DNA of 64,000 nt, from contig NC_010681.1 of NCBI RefSeq assembly GCF_000020125.1, positions 3,038,001 through 3,102,000 on the forward strand, given 5' to 3'. Shown one piece after another: positions 63,849-64,000 of the stretch; position 1 is the stretch's first letter; the number at the start of each line of letters is the position of its first letter. A model generated the notes under the pieces. That model was not told the origin of the DNA, searched no databases, and worked only from the letters and a program-made list of their open reading frames with translations. This DNA comes from Paraburkholderia phytofirmans PsJN (GTDB lineage: Bacteria > Pseudomonadota > Gammaproteobacteria > Burkholderiales > Burkholderiaceae). Both the position numbers and the translations under genes were made by a program.

Positions 63849-64000
63849 TCACCGTAGCGTGACTGTGCTCGCATCCTGCTGGCCTGAAGAAGAAGCCGAC
63901 GGAAACACCATCCCTCCTTCGGCCTCGCTCCAGCGCGCGACCCATTCGGGCAACGCCGGCGATGACTGCGTCACGCCGGAAAGTTGCATCAGCTCGGCGG
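63849..64000 (-). CDS. 3' end of an unrecognised gene (cut by window edge)
   Basis: An open minus-strand frame of 50 codons enters from the right edge and ends with TGA at 63849. It reads AELMQLSGVTQSSPALPEWV, then ARWSEAEGGMVFPSASSSGQ and a short tail ending TVTLR. Codon choice looks like that of neighbouring genes. It is convergent with the IclR gene 44 bp away. Too little is visible to name it. Confidence 0.5.
   Translation of the reverse strand, partial: AELMQLSGVTQSSPALPEWVARWSEAEGGMVFPSASSSGQQDASTVTLR

Overview
The window is high-GC DNA from a beta-proteobacterial chromosome of the Burkholderia/Paraburkholderia type. The evidence is the complete aerobic benzoyl-CoA (box) pathway with BoxR, a Burkholderia-type general porin, many LysR/IclR/MarR/Lrp regulators next to small catabolic operons, and the codon and GC style throughout. 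I see no rRNA, tRNA, CRISPR array, insertion sequence or prophage. Almost all of it reads as metabolic and transport gene content. The genus is an inference; no species is claimed.

Layout. 1-6032: reductive pyrimidine catabolism (NCS1 permease cut by the window edge, preA, preT, a carbamoylase-type amidohydrolase), divergent from a RutR-like TetR regulator, with an 18-bp operator palindrome between them. 6046-6240: remnant of a Phd-type antitoxin. 6297-16742: benzoate degradation by CoA thioesters: boxC-boxB-boxA on the minus strand, boxR, and on the plus strand a DUF4863 gene, boxD, benzoate-CoA ligase and an alpha/beta hydrolase. GCACT-NN-AGTGC elements sit at the boxCBA promoter and at the boxR/boxD divergent promoter. 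16805-22260: a GntP permease, a porin, a SelA-like PLP enzyme, an IclR regulator and a RidA protein, which look like one uptake-and-deamination system. 22398-24917: a small lipoprotein and a Tat-exported phospholipase C.

24999-31306: a nearly complete Nit1C (nitrilase / nitrogen-starvation) operon: MSMEG_0572, nitrilase, radical SAM protein, GNAT, AIR-synthase-like protein, MSMEG_0570 and a flavin oxidoreductase. The glycosyltransferase of the conserved set survives only as a 37-codon stub. The operon is preceded by a consensus-matching sigma-54 promoter with an NtrC-like site about 140 bp upstream, and is divergent from a MocR-type regulator. 32996-36398: two chemoreceptors, the first carrying the amino-acid-binding dCache motif. 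36444-40364: two small conserved proteins, a GMC / gluconate-dehydrogenase subunit pair whose two cistrons are each preceded by the same hairpin repeat, and a glyoxalase. 40725-49966: a DUF2000 protein; an SDR / acyl-CoA synthetase / Lrp operon; dctA; and a predicted haloacetate dehalogenase with LeuC/LeuD paralogues under a divergent LysR. 50029-56179: a pimeloyl-CoA-type dicarboxylate beta-oxidation operon with LysR and MarR regulators. 56303-56779: bacterioferritin with a Fur-box-like site upstream.

57487-59286 is the most unusual single gene: a Rieske [2Fe-2S] domain fused in frame to a full cytochrome P450. It is followed on the opposite strand by an amine/amino-acid oxidase with a polar amino-acid ABC transporter and a divergent IclR regulator (59325-63804), and by the 3' end of an unrecognised gene at the right edge.
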